Counted from the first letter of the stretch, positions 7,940 to 16,307 are shown. The stretch is DNA of 64,000 nt from UA16 sp905478895 (GCA_943788495.1 CALSQO010000002.1:682001-746000); one strand, 5' to 3'. Notes: generated from the letters alone by a model not told the origin. Translations and numbers: made by a program.

Positions 7940-9217
7940 TTATTTCTTGAAATTCAGAACGGTCGAGCGGATGATGGCAATGCAATCATCGAGTTCTTGT
8001 TCCGTGATGACCAAAGGAGGAGCAAAACGAATGATGTTCCCGTGGGTCGGCTTTGCGAGCAGACCATTGTTCTTGAGCGCGACACACAAATCCCACGCAG
8101 TTGAACTGTCGGGGGTGTCATTGATGATGACCGCATTGAGCAACCCCTTGCCCCGCACATTCACAATCAAAGAGCTTTCACTGGCCAAGTCGCTCATGGC
8201 GCTCCGAAATCGCTTGCCAAGTGTTCGGGCATTTTGGGCCAACTGCTCTTCCACAACCACCTGCAATGCCGCGATGCCCACTTCAGCGGCAACCGGATTG
8301 CCTCCGAAGGTGGAGCCATGTTGCCCCGGGTGAATGACACCCATGATGGGTTCATCGGCCAAGACGGCGGATACCGGGTAAGCACCTCCTGACAATGCTT
8401 TTCCTAAGATGAGAACATCGGCTTTGGAGTAAGTCGATTGCCGCTCACAATGCCCAGCACATGTGCAGTTTCCGCAAGTAGCGAGAAGCGAACCTGTTCG
8501 TGCAATTCCCGTCTGCACCTCGTCTGCAATGAACAACACTCCTGCCGCTTTGCACAAGGCGTGTGCGCCGCTCACAAAGGACTCATCTGGGGTGTATACT
8601 CCCGCCTCACCTTGAATGGGCTCTACCAAAAATGCCGCGACATTGGGATCCTTCAGCGCCTCTTCCAATGCGTTCAAATCATTGTAAGGAATGACTTCAA
8701 ACCCGGGAGTATAGGGTCCAAATCCTCCGGTGGCGTCGTCATCGGTGCTGAAGCTTACGATGGTCGTGGTGCGGCCATGGAAATTTCCTTCGCACGTGAC
8801 TATTTTGGCCTGTCCAGCGGGTACTCCTTTGACGTCGTAGGCCCACTTTCGGGCAATTTTGATTGCGGTTTCAACCGCTTCGGCGCCTGTATTCATGGGA
8901 AGCACTTTGTCGTATCCGAAATAGCGCGTCACGAACTCTTCATACTTGCCCAAGTTGCTATTGAAAAAGGCGCGGGACGTCAACGTCAGCTTTTCCGCTT
9001 GTCGCGTCATTGCTCCCACAATTTTGGGATGACAATGGCCCTGGTTTACCGCAGAATAAGCACTCAGGAAGTCAAAGTATTCCACCCCTTCGATGTCCCA
9101 AACGCGAACGCCATCGCCCCGATCGAGGACAACCGGCAATGGATGGTAATTGTGAGCGCCGTGCGCATTCTCAAGCGCCATGGCTTCTGAAGAAGTCTGA
9201 GGTGTTTTCAATTCCAT
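7940..9217 (-). CDS. rocD: Ornithine aminotransferase (with Cys-rich insertion)
   Basis: The product is a 425-residue class III aminotransferase that moves the delta-amino group of ornithine to 2-oxoglutarate, giving glutamate semialdehyde, with PLP in the cytoplasm. Landmarks are NTGAEAVETAIK near 109-120, CEGNFHGRT near 142-150, ADEVQTGIARTG with Asp232, and the PLP lysine in LILGKALSGG (Lys273). Between TGSLLA and the lysine motif there is a short insertion with four cysteines (Cys248, 251, 253, 257; CGNCTCAGHC) that standard enzymes lack. It could bind a metal. The start is fixed by TATCTTTG ending 4 nt upstream of the ATG. Confidence 0.95.
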   Translation of the reverse strand: MELKTPQTSSEAMALENAHGAHNYHPLPVVLDRGDGVRVWDIEGVEYFDFLSAYSAVNQGHCHPKIVGAMTRQAEKLTLTSRAFFNSNLGKYEEFVTRYFGYDKVLPMNTGAEAVETAIKIARKWAYDVKGVPAGQAKIVTCEGNFHGRTTTIVSFSTDDDATGGFGPYTPGFEVIPYNDLNALEEALKDPNVAAFLVEPIQGEAGVYTPDESFVSGAHALCKAAGVLFIADEVQTGIARTGSLLATCGNCTCAGHCERQSTYSKADVLILGKALSGGAYPVSAVLADEPIMGVIHPGQHGSTFGGNPVAAEVGIAALQVVVEEQLAQNARTLGKRFRSAMSDLASESSLIVNVRGKGLLNAVIINDTPDSSTAWDLCVALKNNGLLAKPTHGNIIRFAPPLVITEQELDDCIAIIRSTVLNFKK

Positions 9218-9221
9218 GCAG

Positions 9222-9254
9222 CAAAGATAACGCTAAGAAGGAGGCTTATTCCAA
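9222..9254 (-). promoter_or_regulatory. Promoter of ornithine aminotransferase (TTGG - 21 nt - TATCTTTG)
   Basis: On the minus strand TATCTTTG lies at 9229-9222 and TTGG at 9254-9251. The box is 4 nt from the ATG at 9217, again predicting a leaderless mRNA. Confidence 0.65.
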
Positions 9255-9385
9255 TGGGATGCCGGCCGCCTCAATGGTGCCTTGGATGCCTTCCAACGCC
9301 AACCTTTGGCTGATGAGGCAGGGGTTGATGCTGATTCCGGAGTTAGCGGAGGCTTCTGCCTAATTCCGGATTGGAGCAGTCGTGG
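9255..9385. other. Intergenic region between rocD and ndk, no assigned gene
   Basis: Outside the two promoters this 130-bp stretch holds no recognisable RNA or protein gene. One minus-strand frame stays open for 37 codons with plausible coding composition (it contains LISQRLALEGIQGT) and ends in TAA near 9255. It has no start codon and follows an in-frame stop, so it could be a gene remnant or chance. Confidence 0.3.
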
Positions 9386-9416
9386 ATTGAAAATAGAAAT
9401 TTGGGGCGTATTTTTG
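9386..9416 (+). promoter_or_regulatory. Promoter of ndk (ATTG - 19 nt - TATTTTTG)
   Basis: ATTG at 9386-9389, a 19-nt spacer and TATTTTTG at 9409-9416 match the Bacteroidota primary sigma consensus with ideal spacing. The ATG of ndk is 21 nt downstream. Confidence 0.7.
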
Positions 9417-9437
9417 CACTCGAAATCAAAAAATGCC

Positions 9438-9857
9438 ATGGCAACAAACCGCACCTTCACCATGATCAAGCCCGACGCAACAGGCGCTGGTCACACGGGT
9501 AAAATCATAGACCGCATCATCGATGCAGGTTTCTCAATCAAAGCGATGAAATGGACGCAACTTTCATTGGCAGATGCACAGGCATTCTATGCCGTGCACG
9601 CTGAACGTCCATTCTTCGGCGAGCTGACCGAGTACATGTCGAGTGCTCCGATCGTTGCGGCAATTTTGGAAAAAGACAATGCTGTTGCTGATTTCCGCAC
9701 GTTGATTGGGGCCACGAATCCAGCAGAAGCTGCACCTGGAACAATTCGTGCTGACTTTGCGGAGAGCATCGCTGCCAATGCCGTGCATGGTTCTGACAGT
9801 GATGAGAACGCCGCGATTGAAGGAGCATTTTACTTCAGCGCCCGTGAGTTGGCCTAA
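9438..9857 (+). CDS. ndk: Nucleoside diphosphate kinase
   Basis: The enzyme moves the gamma-phosphate of ATP to NDPs through a phosphohistidine, balancing NTP and dNTP pools in the cytoplasm. The 139-residue length is normal. The N-terminus TFTMIKPDA, the PFFGEL and RTLIGATNP stretches and the active-site NAVHGSDS (His117) are all in place. The frame stays open upstream, but only the ATG at 9438 gives a normal N-terminus, and it sits 21 nt after the -7 box. It is followed by a strong bidirectional terminator shared with the convergent helicase gene. Confidence 0.97.
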   Translation: MATNRTFTMIKPDATGAGHTGKIIDRIIDAGFSIKAMKWTQLSLADAQAFYAVHAERPFFGELTEYMSSAPIVAAILEKDNAVADFRTLIGATNPAEAAPGTIRADFAESIAANAVHGSDSDENAAIEGAFYFSARELA

Positions 9858-9873
9858 TTCCTTAGCGCCAAAC

Positions 9874-9907
9874 AAAAAAAGCCACCCCCATTGGATGGCT
9901 TTTTTTG
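9874..9907. terminator. Bidirectional rho-independent terminator between ndk and the RecD-like gene
   Basis: A7-GCCA at 9874-9884 pairs with TGGC-T7 at 9896-9906 around a short loop. The A and T tracts make it functional on both strands, as expected between convergent genes. Confidence 0.8.
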
Positions 9908-9959
9908 TGCCCTAAAAACCGGTAGGATCTGGCTCCGTTAAGGGTGATCGACGAAGCGG

Positions 9960-11411
9960 TCAGTCTTTGAAAAACGCATCGGCAAAATTCAAAAGCACCA
10001 GTTCTTTCTGTGCCCGTGTGAAGGCTGTGTAAAGCCAACGCATCCATTCCAAGTCAATGGAGTCTTCGGTCAGGTACCCAGGGTCAATGAGTACCATTGG
10101 CCATTGTCCACCTTGCGCCTTGTGGCAGGTCATTGCCCATCCGAATTTCACCTGGAGCGCCTGGAAACAGGGGTCTGCTTTGACGGCTTTTCGGATGGCT
10201 GTTTTGGAACCCAAGTGTGCATAGTCGAGGCCGATGGCTTCCTCCAGGGCTTGGGTCTGTGCGTAGGGAATTTGAGGAAGATCAGACTCCAAAATACTGA
10301 GGTTGATACACACTTCAAACACCGGAGATTCGGGCGCATCGGCAAATTTCACCTCAACTTCGGCGAATGAGATTCCATAACGTTCAAATCGCTTGAGAAC
10401 TTTGGTGACTTCCAGCCCGTCTCCATTGGCTAGGAGCGTGGTTTGTATATTTTCTACCTGCGCGAGCCAATGGTAATTGTTTCGAACCACCATCAGGCGA
10501 TCGCCGGCTTCGAGAGACTCTTCCCTCCACAAAATGCGGTGTCGGATTTGCTGATTGAATTGCTGAGCGCGTTTATTCGATCGGGTAATCAGTGCCACTT
10601 GATCTTCGCCGTAATGGTGGAAGGCATCTTCCAAAACCTCTTGCAATTCGTTGCCATGAATCCGCTTCATATCCGTGAAGGATTGGGTTTCGAACGATGG
10701 CCAAGCATCGTCTTTGCGTTCCAAGTTGAGACGAAGGTTGTGGGCGTTGTATAGGATTCCGCTGTCCATTTCTTGCCGAACGACATCCGTGAGTCGGATC
10801 GTGGCTACGGTCAATCCAAAAGCAGCGCGCATTTTGGCTTCATTCAATGCGGGGCTTTCCTGTTCACCCACCGGCGGCAATTGAGCATCGTCCCCGACCA
10901 AGACCAGCCGACAGCCTTCGCCGGAAAAAACAAACTCCATGAGATCGTCGAGCAAACTGCGGAATTGCATGGTGGTTCCAGTGGAGCGTCCGCCTCCTTC
11001 ACCGATCATGGAAGCTTCGTCTACGATGAATACGGTGTTTTCAAGGCTATTCGGCGCCACTCCGAAGGCGGGCATCCCATCGTTGCTCTTTCGACTTCGG
11101 TATATCCTGCGGTGAATGGTGGAGGCTGTAATTCCAGCATAGGACTGCATCACTTTGGCCGCTCTTCCCGTCGGCGCAAGCAATACCGGCCGTTGCCCGA
11201 GGTCGCGCAAGGTTTGCACCATAGCACCTACACTTGTCGTCTTCCCTGTTCCGGCATAACCCCGAATCATTAAGGTGCAGCGCGGCTGCGTGCTATAGAT
11301 AAATCGGCTGGCCGCATACATCAAAGTCCCTTGGCCGTCCGTTGGTCGATGGGGGAAATGCTGCGCCATTCGGTCGACGAATTGTTCGATTTGAGGCGAG
11401 CTGCGAATCAT
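9960..11411 (-). CDS. RecD/Dda-like superfamily 1B DNA helicase (AAA ATPase)
   Basis: This 483-residue ATP-dependent DNA helicase has all SF1B motifs in order: Walker A GYAGTGKTTS (Lys57), motif Ia LLAPTGRAAKVM near 82, Walker B VFIVDEASMIGEG near 115, motif III LVGDDAQLPPVG near 155, motif V TCHKAQGGQWPMVLID near 435 and motif VI YTAFTRAQKELVLL near 465. It lacks the long N-terminal region of RecD2, so it is closer to the compact Dda/RecD-like group common in Bacteroidota. It probably works in repair or replication restart; partners are not visible here. The start at 11411 is chosen because a TACCTTCG box ends 5 nt upstream. Confidence 0.88.
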   Translation of the reverse strand: MIRSSPQIEQFVDRMAQHFPHRPTDGQGTLMYAASRFIYSTQPRCTLMIRGYAGTGKTTSVGAMVQTLRDLGQRPVLLAPTGRAAKVMQSYAGITASTIHRRIYRSRKSNDGMPAFGVAPNSLENTVFIVDEASMIGEGGGRSTGTTMQFRSLLDDLMEFVFSGEGCRLVLVGDDAQLPPVGEQESPALNEAKMRAAFGLTVATIRLTDVVRQEMDSGILYNAHNLRLNLERKDDAWPSFETQSFTDMKRIHGNELQEVLEDAFHHYGEDQVALITRSNKRAQQFNQQIRHRILWREESLEAGDRLMVVRNNYHWLAQVENIQTTLLANGDGLEVTKVLKRFERYGISFAEVEVKFADAPESPVFEVCINLSILESDLPQIPYAQTQALEEAIGLDYAHLGSKTAIRKAVKADPCFQALQVKFGWAMTCHKAQGGQWPMVLIDPGYLTEDSIDLEWMRWLYTAFTRAQKELVLLNFADAFFKD

Positions 11412-11416
11412 GGTTG

Positions 11417-11449
11417 CGAAGGTAAGCGGCCCAACTTGATGAATTCGAA
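11417..11449 (-). promoter_or_regulatory. Promoter of the RecD-like helicase (TTCG - 21 nt - TACCTTCG)
   Basis: On the minus strand TTCG lies at 11449-11446 and TACCTTCG at 11424-11417, 5 nt from the ATG. It is another near-zero leader. Confidence 0.55.
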
Positions 11450-11469
11450 AAAGTTGGATGCCCATGGTA

Positions 11470-11500
11470 TTTGTCGTCCTCGGGATGTGTCGTAGATTCG
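11470..11500 (+). promoter_or_regulatory. Promoter of the membrane protein-DUF3822-rsmD-coaD run (TTTG - 19 nt - TAGATTCG)
   Basis: TTTG at 11470-11473 and TAGATTCG at 11493-11500 are separated by exactly 19 nt, a near-ideal Bacteroidota promoter. The first ATG is at 11540, so this transcript has a normal leader of about 30 nt. Confidence 0.65.
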
Positions 11501-11539
11501 CAAACGTCAAAACGCGGATACGCCAACGAAACGATTCCA

Positions 11540-12421
11540 ATGGATAAGTTCTTCAAAGAGATAAACAAATACGTTGTTTCCATCCTGTTGTTTATTGCAG
11601 GGATGGGCTTCCTCGGCAAATACTTGAGCGGTGACGCTTTGGAAAGCCAACCAACTGCCATGTTGATTTCTTCCATCGCCCTCATTGCGGTGGCTGCATT
11701 AGCATCGCCTTATGTTTTGTCCCGACTGCAGGCTTCTCACTACCGGATCATGATGATTGCGGGAACTGTTGTGGCTGTTTGGTTGGGGTATGAAGTTTTT
11801 TACAGCGTTGATGAAGAGATTCAGTTCCGAGAGCTCAAGACACAGGTGGATGCAGAAACCATTCAAGCGTTAAAGGACATCCGCGATGCACAGGAAGCAC
11901 ACCAGCAGATTTACGGTGTTTTTTGTGACGATTTTGATAGCCTTCAGCGGTTTATCTATGAGCCAGTGATGCCCGTTAGTTTCAATATGGGTTCGTTCAA
12001 TGATACATTGCCAGAGTCCAAAAGTGCTGAAATGGGATTGATCTTGACCCGAGCTGAACTGCCGGCTGTGGCCGAAGAAATGGGCTTGTCTGAAGATGAA
12101 CTCATCGACTTGATTGCGGCAGATTCTTCCACATATAAAGTGCGCGATGTGATCTACACGACGTTCTACGACGAGAATTTCACGCCAGAGATTCGTTTGG
12201 CAAAGCGCCTTCCTCGAATAGCGATCGACAGCCTGTGGTTCAATCCATTGAGTGGAGAACGATTCCGATTGGAAATCGACAGTGTAGAGTCCGGCGGAGT
12301 CCTGCAATCGACGATCTTGGTGAAGGATCCGACACCGTTTGGCCGAGAAAAAGTCAAGAAAGACACCCTGCGCTTCGGGTCATTGACAGAAGCGCATACC
12401 GATGGCAACTGGAGAAATTAA
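11540..12421 (+). CDS. Hypothetical membrane protein with three N-terminal helices
   Basis: This 293-residue protein begins MDKFFKEINKYVV. Three membrane segments follow, near residues 10-30 (SILLFIAGMGFLGKYL), 40-62 (LISSIALIAVAALASPYVLS) and 68-88 (IMMIAGTVVAVWLGYEVFY). The remaining 200 residues are soluble and acidic, starting with a helical stretch ending in KDIRDAQEAHQQIYG. That stretch resembles the part just after the N-terminal helix in type IV pilin-like or OmpH-like Bacteroidota proteins, but no family is recognised. It heads a run with DUF3822, rsmD and coaD, overlapping the next gene by 20 nt. Function unknown. Confidence 0.8.
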   Translation: MDKFFKEINKYVVSILLFIAGMGFLGKYLSGDALESQPTAMLISSIALIAVAALASPYVLSRLQASHYRIMMIAGTVVAVWLGYEVFYSVDEEIQFRELKTQVDAETIQALKDIRDAQEAHQQIYGVFCDDFDSLQRFIYEPVMPVSFNMGSFNDTLPESKSAEMGLILTRAELPAVAEEMGLSEDELIDLIAADSSTYKVRDVIYTTFYDENFTPEIRLAKRLPRIAIDSLWFNPLSGERFRLEIDSVESGGVLQSTILVKDPTPFGREKVKKDTLRFGSLTEAHTDGNWRN

Positions 12422-13196
12422 GAGCGAAGCTTCTAGCCTGTTGTTGGCTTGGAGTGGCAATCACTTGCAGTGGTTGCAATGCCGGAATTTGACCGTCCTT
12501 CGATGCGATACATTGCCCGTGAATGATGCTGAAGGGTTGGGTAAGGCCCTTGCCGAGCTGAAATCGGACTTTCCAGCGATTCAATCGGTTCAGTTTGCCT
12601 CGGATTTGCCTTATTTTTCCTTGGCTCCGGCACGGGTCTCCGCAGGAATGGAAAAAGCGTTGCAAGCCCTGCATTTGGGAACAGACGAAGCGGATTCGCT
12701 GCCTTTCTACACCGAGGCTTTTGGCGAAGAAGCAGCACTCATTGAACGGGATATTGCCGGGTACCAAAAACAAGTGGAGGCGTTTTGGCCCCAAGCCAAA
12801 CGTGTTTCGATCGCGTTGGTGTTTTTGGAAACGGTTATTCTTGAAACGCGAAAGCACGACAAGCCCGGGTGCATCGCGGTCCACGTTGGGCATGAACGGG
12901 CATTGATGTCCTTGTTTGCTAACGGTCAATTGTTGTGGTCCATGACGACGGATGACATAGCCGGTGATGGTATTTTGTATCATGTGGTCAATGCCATGAA
13001 GCGGCACGAACTGGAAGACGGTTTGGATATGGAGGTTTGGTTTTCGGGCCAGTTGGATGAAGAAGGGGAATTGGTGCAGCGCTTTGGTCGCTTTTTTGAG
13101 CGGGTGATGGTAAAGAAGCCAAGCGTGGAATGGGCCGAGGAACCACAAGCTGCCCAGCATTGGAACGCATTGGCAAATCTGTTGCCATGCGAATAA
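12402..13196 (+). CDS. DUF3822 family protein
   Basis: A cytoplasmic protein of 264 residues of the DUF3822 family, found in Bacteroidota almost always just upstream of rsmD and coaD, as here. The fold is thought to resemble an actin-like ATPase. The visible pattern of repeated beta strands (LLLAWSGNHLQWLQC, CIAVHVGHERALMSLFANGQLLWSM) and an acidic loop fits this, but no catalytic motif can be named. Function is unknown. It overlaps the upstream gene by 20 nt and the rsmD start by 10 nt, so translation is probably coupled. Confidence 0.85.
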   Translation: MATGEIKSEASSLLLAWSGNHLQWLQCRNLTVLRCDTLPVNDAEGLGKALAELKSDFPAIQSVQFASDLPYFSLAPARVSAGMEKALQALHLGTDEADSLPFYTEAFGEEAALIERDIAGYQKQVEAFWPQAKRVSIALVFLETVILETRKHDKPGCIAVHVGHERALMSLFANGQLLWSMTTDDIAGDGILYHVVNAMKRHELEDGLDMEVWFSGQLDEEGELVQRFGRFFERVMVKKPSVEWAEEPQAAQHWNALANLLPCE

Positions 13197-13720
13197 CAGG
13201 AGGCACCTACAAGGGCCGTCGTCCAAAGGTGGCCAAGTCCTTTAAAGGTAGGCCAACCACGGATTTTGGCCGTGAGAGTTTGTTCAATTTGTTGCGTTCA
13301 AGGGTGGATTTGGAAGGATTGACCGTGCTTGAATTATTCGCGGGAACAGGAATGGTAGGGTTGGAATTCTTCAGCAGGGGATGCGCCTCTGTTGTTTCGG
13401 TCGAAAAGGATTCAGCGGCTGTCCGCGGCATGTATGGCGTCGCCCGTGCATGGGAACTGGAGACTTGGCAGATTGTCCGAGCCGATGCGCTTGGTTTTGT
13501 CAAGAAATCACTGACACAATTTGATCTGGTTTTTGCCGACCCGCCCTATGACTTGCCTGAATTGAATGAAATTCCCGCGCTTGTATTGGAGGGGGCTTTG
13601 TTGGTCCCCGGTGGTTGGTTTATATTGGAGCACGGAGAACGCACGGATGTTTCCCAAGTTCGTGGCTTCAAAGAAACCCGAAAGTATGGGCATGTGCATT
13701 TTAGTCTCTTTCAAAAGTGA
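13187..13720 (+). CDS. rsmD: 16S rRNA (guanine(966)-N(2))-methyltransferase RsmD
   Basis: A SAM-dependent methyltransferase (177 residues) that modifies G966 of 16S rRNA in the 30S subunit. It starts with the family signature MRITGGTYKGRR, then TTDFGRESLFNLL. The SAM-binding motif LELFAGTGMVGLEFFSRG follows near residues 47-64, and the catalytic ADPPYDLPE near 120. The ATG at 13187 is inside the end of the DUF3822 gene. Its stop codon abuts the start of coaD, giving a tight rsmD-coaD unit found across many bacteria. Confidence 0.95.
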   Translation: MRITGGTYKGRRPKVAKSFKGRPTTDFGRESLFNLLRSRVDLEGLTVLELFAGTGMVGLEFFSRGCASVVSVEKDSAAVRGMYGVARAWELETWQIVRADALGFVKKSLTQFDLVFADPPYDLPELNEIPALVLEGALLVPGGWFILEHGERTDVSQVRGFKETRKYGHVHFSLFQK

Positions 13721-14191
13721 ATGTCAACCATGAAAAAAGCCGTTTTTCCAGGGTCATTTGACCCCATCACCCGGGGCCACATGAACATCTTAGAGCGGAG
13801 TATCCCGCTCTTTGATGAGGTTGTTGTGGCGGTTGGCGTAAACAGCGCAAAAACTTCCATGTTTGGCATGGAAAAACGCTTGGATTGGTTGAAGCGGGTC
13901 ACCGCGGCGTTTCCTTCGGTAAGTGTGCAGGCATTTGAGGGGCTTACCAGTGCGTTTTGTGAGGAGCAGGGAGCCCATTGGTTGATTCGTGGTGTGCGCA
14001 ACGGAGGAGACTTCGAATATGAGCGGACCATCGCCCAAATGACCAAATCATTGAATGTGAATTTGGAAACGGTGATATTATTTACCGATCCAGAATTTGC
14101 ACATATCCATTCCAACGTGGTTCGCGAAATCTTACGAAACGGCGGAGATGCCAGCGCATTCATTCCAGATGAGCTAAGCCAAGAAATGTGA
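13721..14191 (+). CDS. coaD: Phosphopantetheine adenylyltransferase
   Basis: CoaD joins ATP and 4'-phosphopantetheine to give dephospho-CoA, the penultimate step of coenzyme A synthesis. The 156 residues show the nucleotidyltransferase motif FPGSFDPITRGH with the T/HxGH signature, the substrate loop WLIRGVRNGGDFEYE and the C-terminal IHSNVVREI, a variant of the usual ISSSMVREI. A second ATG three codons in (13730) is an equally possible start. The stop overlaps the next gene's start as TGATG. Confidence 0.95.
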   Translation: MSTMKKAVFPGSFDPITRGHMNILERSIPLFDEVVVAVGVNSAKTSMFGMEKRLDWLKRVTAAFPSVSVQAFEGLTSAFCEEQGAHWLIRGVRNGGDFEYERTIAQMTKSLNVNLETVILFTDPEFAHIHSNVVREILRNGGDASAFIPDELSQEM

Positions 14192-15687
14192 TGCAATTGC
14201 AGCCCCAGCGCCACTTTTTTTCAGGCATTTTAAGATGCGTTCGTGTTCTTTTCTTCGGAATGATCTGCGTGTTGATTCGCCCCGAAGGCCTTGCTCAGAT
14301 AGCCGCTGCAACCGATCATCCGGTCCCGATTGAATTGCGCGGAAATTTCTTGTATGATGATGCCATTGCGGATGTCCCGAGTGTATTGCATGTTCGGGAA
14401 TTCGATTATCCTGGCATCAGTGAAGGCATTTGGCTGGACGAGATTTTAGTGAGTCTTGACGGTTCCTTTGTCTGGGAACTCCAGGGCTTGGAGCAGCCCA
14501 CACTTTTCGAGTTGTCCGCCCCGCCATGGTCCTGGATGATTCTTGTTCGCCCTAATGAATCCGCTGAAATTGAATTGATGCCGGGCAAAAGGGCTCGAGG
14601 CCTCCATGGTGCCGCTGGACTTTCCCGTTGGAATGGGAGTCATCCAAGCAATTCCTTGGACTCGTTGTCTTCCAAGAAACGGGCGTTGAATCGACAGCGT
14701 GCTGCTTCAGTCATGCGAAAAATGAATGGATTGAATGGGGGAGAAGCGGACTCCATTGTGCAGCAAGAACGTTCGTTGCAAGAATCTTTTGAACAGGCTT
14801 GGCGGTTGGCAGGTGAATCCATGGATGCTCCATGGGCCCGTGATATTTGGTGGCGTTATAAGCTAAGCTGGATGCGATCACAAGGAGCTACTTCGGCCGT
14901 TCTGGATTCCATCTGGAAGAGCAGTGAATTGGCATCGGACGGCCGAACAATACGAGAGAGATTGCAATCGGCTGGTTGGTTGAGTGCATGGCGTGAGGTG
15001 CATGGAAATTGGTGGGTGAAGGATGGTTTGGATTGGAATGCCATCAACGAGGCGGTGGTAGAGGCCAACCGCGATTCATTGCTCAGTGCAATGGCCGGTG
15101 TGTTGGATCACTCCACGCCTTACGGATTGGAGCTCGCTTGGTTGGAAATGGCCATTGTTGAGCCTGCCAACATTGTTGAACGTGTATGGGAAAGCATTCC
15201 AATGTCAGATTTTTTTCAGCAGTTCTACAAAGAATTGCTCTGGAAGAGCCGCAAAGGTCAGCCCGGATGGGTTCCTACCCCGGTGCCTTGGATCCTTCCA
15301 AATGGTGATTTGGATTCGTTGGCCGGCCAGTGCGCTCAGCCCTTGAAGCTCTTTCTGGTTGTTAAAAATGGTTCTTCCCTTGCCTTGCGGGAACGCGAGT
15401 ATTTCAATGCCATGATTGATGAGTTGGATGCGCGCGAATTGTGTGCTTTTGTGGTTTCCGTTGATTCAAATGAAGATGACTGGAACAAGACGGTTTCATT
15501 GCGTAAGAGCATTCGCGAGGAAGTGGTCTGGATTGGCAACAACCCACAACTTTACGAGGACTATGGGATACAATCTGTTCCGTCGGTTTTTGGAATCAAC
15601 GAGCAGGGTGAATTGATAGGCCAATTGAATCGATTGCCGAGCAGCGGACTTCTCAATGAACTAAAACGACTGCTGCGAAAACGCTAA
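14191..15687 (+). CDS. Secreted protein with C-terminal thioredoxin-like domain lacking CxxC
   Basis: A 498-residue exported protein. Its hydrophobic signal (GILRCVRVLFFGMICVLI) is followed by a region resembling the N-terminal DUF4369/beta-sandwich part of Bacteroidota TlpA-like proteins. A helical middle comes next, and then about 120 residues shaped like a thioredoxin fold: beta strand LFLVVKNGSSL, the cis-proline segment IQSVPSVFGINEQGELIG and a last helix. The place where CxxC would stand reads NGSSLA, so it is probably redox-inactive. The start ATG at 14191 overlaps the coaD stop by 1 nt; a GTG at 14188 is the alternative. Confidence 0.75.
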   Translation: MQLQPQRHFFSGILRCVRVLFFGMICVLIRPEGLAQIAAATDHPVPIELRGNFLYDDAIADVPSVLHVREFDYPGISEGIWLDEILVSLDGSFVWELQGLEQPTLFELSAPPWSWMILVRPNESAEIELMPGKRARGLHGAAGLSRWNGSHPSNSLDSLSSKKRALNRQRAASVMRKMNGLNGGEADSIVQQERSLQESFEQAWRLAGESMDAPWARDIWWRYKLSWMRSQGATSAVLDSIWKSSELASDGRTIRERLQSAGWLSAWREVHGNWWVKDGLDWNAINEAVVEANRDSLLSAMAGVLDHSTPYGLELAWLEMAIVEPANIVERVWESIPMSDFFQQFYKELLWKSRKGQPGWVPTPVPWILPNGDLDSLAGQCAQPLKLFLVVKNGSSLALREREYFNAMIDELDARELCAFVVSVDSNEDDWNKTVSLRKSIREEVVWIGNNPQLYEDYGIQSVPSVFGINEQGELIGQLNRLPSSGLLNELKRLLRKR

Positions 15688-15698
15688 GGCTATTCGGG

Positions 15699-16304
15699 TC
15701 AATCCGGAATGGATGCAACGAGGTCGAGGATGCTTGGGTATGTATTCTCAAGCAATTCCGGTCCAAAGGGACGCAGTTTCCATTCAACATCTGTGATGCC
15801 CTCTTCGCTTTGCGGATTTCCTCGGGTGTTTTTGCCCGCATGCATGGCATGGAACCAGAACGTTGTTTTTAAAATTGGAACTCCGGCCTCTTCATACGTG
15901 TGGTAGGTGGTGCGCAAATGTCCAAGGAGTGAGAGCTCGCCGATTCCCGTCTCTTCCGTTACCTCCCGCGCTGCGGCTTCTTCAATGCTTTCTCCGGGTT
16001 CCACTTTGCCTTTGGGTAGGTCCCAACGTGTGTTTCGTTCGATCCATAAATAAGCACCGTCTTGATTTTCCACGACACAACCTGCAGCCAAAACTTCCTT
16101 GTAAAGGATGCAGAAATCCATCCAGAGTGATTGCACGTTAGAGCACGTCAAAGTGACGCCATTGAGCGAAGGGTGTTGCCGAAGCAATTGAGGCAATTCT
16201 GAGAGCTGTTTCTTGCTCGGTTCATTCAAGACCAAATCATTTTGCTTGGATGTGTGATTTTCGGTGAAGATTACCGGCCGATTCAATATATAAACTTCAT
16301 ACAT
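15699..16304 (-). CDS. Nudix hydrolase
   Basis: This is a 201-residue Nudix protein. An N-terminal domain of about 70 residues (MYEVYILNRPVIFTEN) leads to the Nudix core with WIERNTRWDLPKGKVE and the box of form Gx5Ex7REUTEETGI near residues 108-130, carrying the metal-binding glutamates. The substrate is unknown; the family hydrolyses nucleoside diphosphates linked to X. The two-domain form beside pyrE is common in Flavobacteriales. The ATG at 16304 is favoured over that at 16313, since the N-terminus then matches relatives and the gene does not overlap pyrE. Its start lies only 7 bp from the divergent pyrE start. Confidence 0.88.
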   Translation of the reverse strand: MYEVYILNRPVIFTENHTSKQNDLVLNEPSKKQLSELPQLLRQHPSLNGVTLTCSNVQSLWMDFCILYKEVLAAGCVVENQDGAYLWIERNTRWDLPKGKVEPGESIEEAAAREVTEETGIGELSLLGHLRTTYHTYEEAGVPILKTTFWFHAMHAGKNTRGNPQSEEGITDVEWKLRPFGPELLENTYPSILDLVASIPD

Positions 16305-16307
16305 TCG
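16300..16307 (+). promoter_or_regulatory. -7 box TACATTCG of pyrE, inside the Nudix start region
   Basis: TACATTCG ends 4 nt before the pyrE ATG at 16312 and covers the start codon of the divergent Nudix gene. No good -33 element is visible 17-21 nt upstream, so the assignment rests on the -7 box. Confidence 0.45.

Noticed and set aside
8438..9190. A 250-codon plus-strand frame over ornithine aminotransferase
   Set aside because: It is an antisense shadow of rocD; the rocD protein is intact with all catalytic residues.
9282..9437. N-terminal extension of ndk to an ATG at 9282
   Set aside because: The frame is open, but the extra residues have no similarity to nucleoside diphosphate kinases, and the ndk promoter lies inside the extension.
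12354..13226. A 290-codon minus-strand frame over the DUF3822 gene
   Set aside because: Shadow of the DUF3822/rsmD region, with no domain and no promoter.
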